DNA from: Pseudomonadota bacterium | GTDB taxonomy: Bacteria; Bdellovibrionota; Bacteriovoracia; Bacteriovoracales; Bacteriovoracaceae | DNA length: 5,681 nt | Assembly (NCBI GenBank): GCA_021299675.1 | Contig: JAJTIF010000062.1 | Location: forward strand, 1 to 5,681 | Reading direction: 5' to 3' | Shown here: positions 5,314 to 5,681 of the stretch, piece by piece | Layout of the letters: each line of letters starts with the position of its first letter | Position numbering within the stretch: position 1 is the stretch's first letter | Translations under genes and position numbers: made by a program | The notes under the pieces: generated by a model | The model's database searches: none | What the model was told of the DNA's origin: nothing | Seen by the model: only the letters and a program-made list of their open reading frames with translations

Positions 5314-5681
5314 TTCCTATAGAGCCCTTGAGTTCAACAGAGAATTGACGAGTTTCTCCGATCTTAAAATGATCACTCACACCTTTCTCAAAACTTGCCA
5401 GCCAGACCTGTCCCTGGGATTCGATCTCCACCTCATAGTGATAACCCATGAATTTTACACTCTTAATCGTACCCTTGAAGGCCCCCTGTGAGTCGAGCTT
5501 AAAATGGCGCGGTGGAATACTGAGGAGGAGGTGGGTTTTATAGGCGCCTACCCCCTGCGCGTCCCATAGGCCAAAGGGTGTGCTCCAGTGCGCCTTGGGG
5601 TCTCTTCTCTCAAGGGTCACAAAATTTCTTAGACCCACCAGCTGCGCCACCACTAAGGAGACAGGTTTAGTGAATACATTC
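5297..5681 (-). CDS. ABC transporter ATP-binding protein, C-terminal part with TOBE-like domain (start lies beyond the window)
   Basis: The frame is open to the right edge and 127 residues are visible. They begin with VFTKPVSLVVAQLVGLRNF (2-20), which matches the segment after the nucleotide-binding domain in importer ATPases of the PotA/FbpC/MalK group (pattern iy..P....VA.f.G..N). Residues about 66-120 (GAFKGTIKSVKFMGYHYEVEIE, then a GETRQFSVEL segment) fit a TOBE-type beta-barrel that acts in regulation or substrate sensing. Walker A, signature and Walker B motifs would be outside the window. An internal GTG at 5653 could look like a start, but homology continues upstream of it without a stop. 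The transported substrate cannot be told from this part; polyamine, iron, sulfate or similar are all possible. Confidence 0.8.
   Translation of the reverse strand, partial: NVFTKPVSLVVAQLVGLRNFVTLERRDPKAHWSTPFGLWDAQGVGAYKTHLLLSIPPRHFKLDSQGAFKGTIKSVKFMGYHYEVEIESQGQVWLASFEKGVSDHFKIGETRQFSVELKGSIGIDCLS

Noticed and set aside
5651..5653. GTG as the start of a small 118-residue protein at the right edge
   Set aside because: The frame and the ABC-ATPase similarity continue upstream to the window edge without a stop, so this is an internal valine codon.

Overview
The window carries six protein genes and almost no free space. It looks like a chromosomal segment of a Gram-negative bacterium: type IV pilus retraction ATPase, an active chorismate/lipoate housekeeping block, and base composition near 50% GC. 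The style of the proteins (short AroC, a LipA with VGHGET in place of VGLGET, a PilT-family ATPase standing alone) suggests Bdellovibrio or a relative (Bdellovibrionota). That assignment is inference from remembered family resemblance and was not tested by any search.

Left part (1-777). A phospholipase D superfamily gene of ClsB-type cardiolipin synthase character runs leftward off the window. Only its first 220 residues, with the first HKD motif, are visible. A 115-bp divergent intergenic region separates it from a rightward gene for a PilT-family ATPase.

Middle part (778-2699). The pilT-like gene is followed, after a 77-bp gap with a weak terminator-like hairpin, by a 250-residue membrane protein. 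This protein matches the five-helix N-terminal half of LTA synthase/sulfatase-type phosphoglycerol transferases, but it stops where the catalytic sulfatase domain should begin. Its stop codon overlaps the stop codon of the convergent aroC gene.

Right part (2696-5681). Four genes read leftward: the C-terminal part of an ABC transporter ATPase with a TOBE-like domain, then lipA, lipB and aroC. lipA/lipB and lipB/aroC overlap by exactly 11 bases each, with a Shine-Dalgarno sequence inside the preceding gene, so the three are very likely one translationally coupled operon. LipB loads octanoyl groups from acyl carrier protein onto lipoyl domains and LipA inserts the two sulfurs, giving de novo lipoylation. 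AroC supplies chorismate for aromatic compounds and has no obvious biochemical tie to lipoate.

The most unusual items are the stand-alone membrane half of an LtaS-like enzyme and a shared 10-base extended -10 element (GTGCTAAAAT) placed 7-9 bases before the start codons of both lipA and the cardiolipin-synthase-like gene, which would predict leaderless or nearly leaderless transcripts. No RNA gene, CRISPR array, insertion sequence or clear novel multi-gene system was found.
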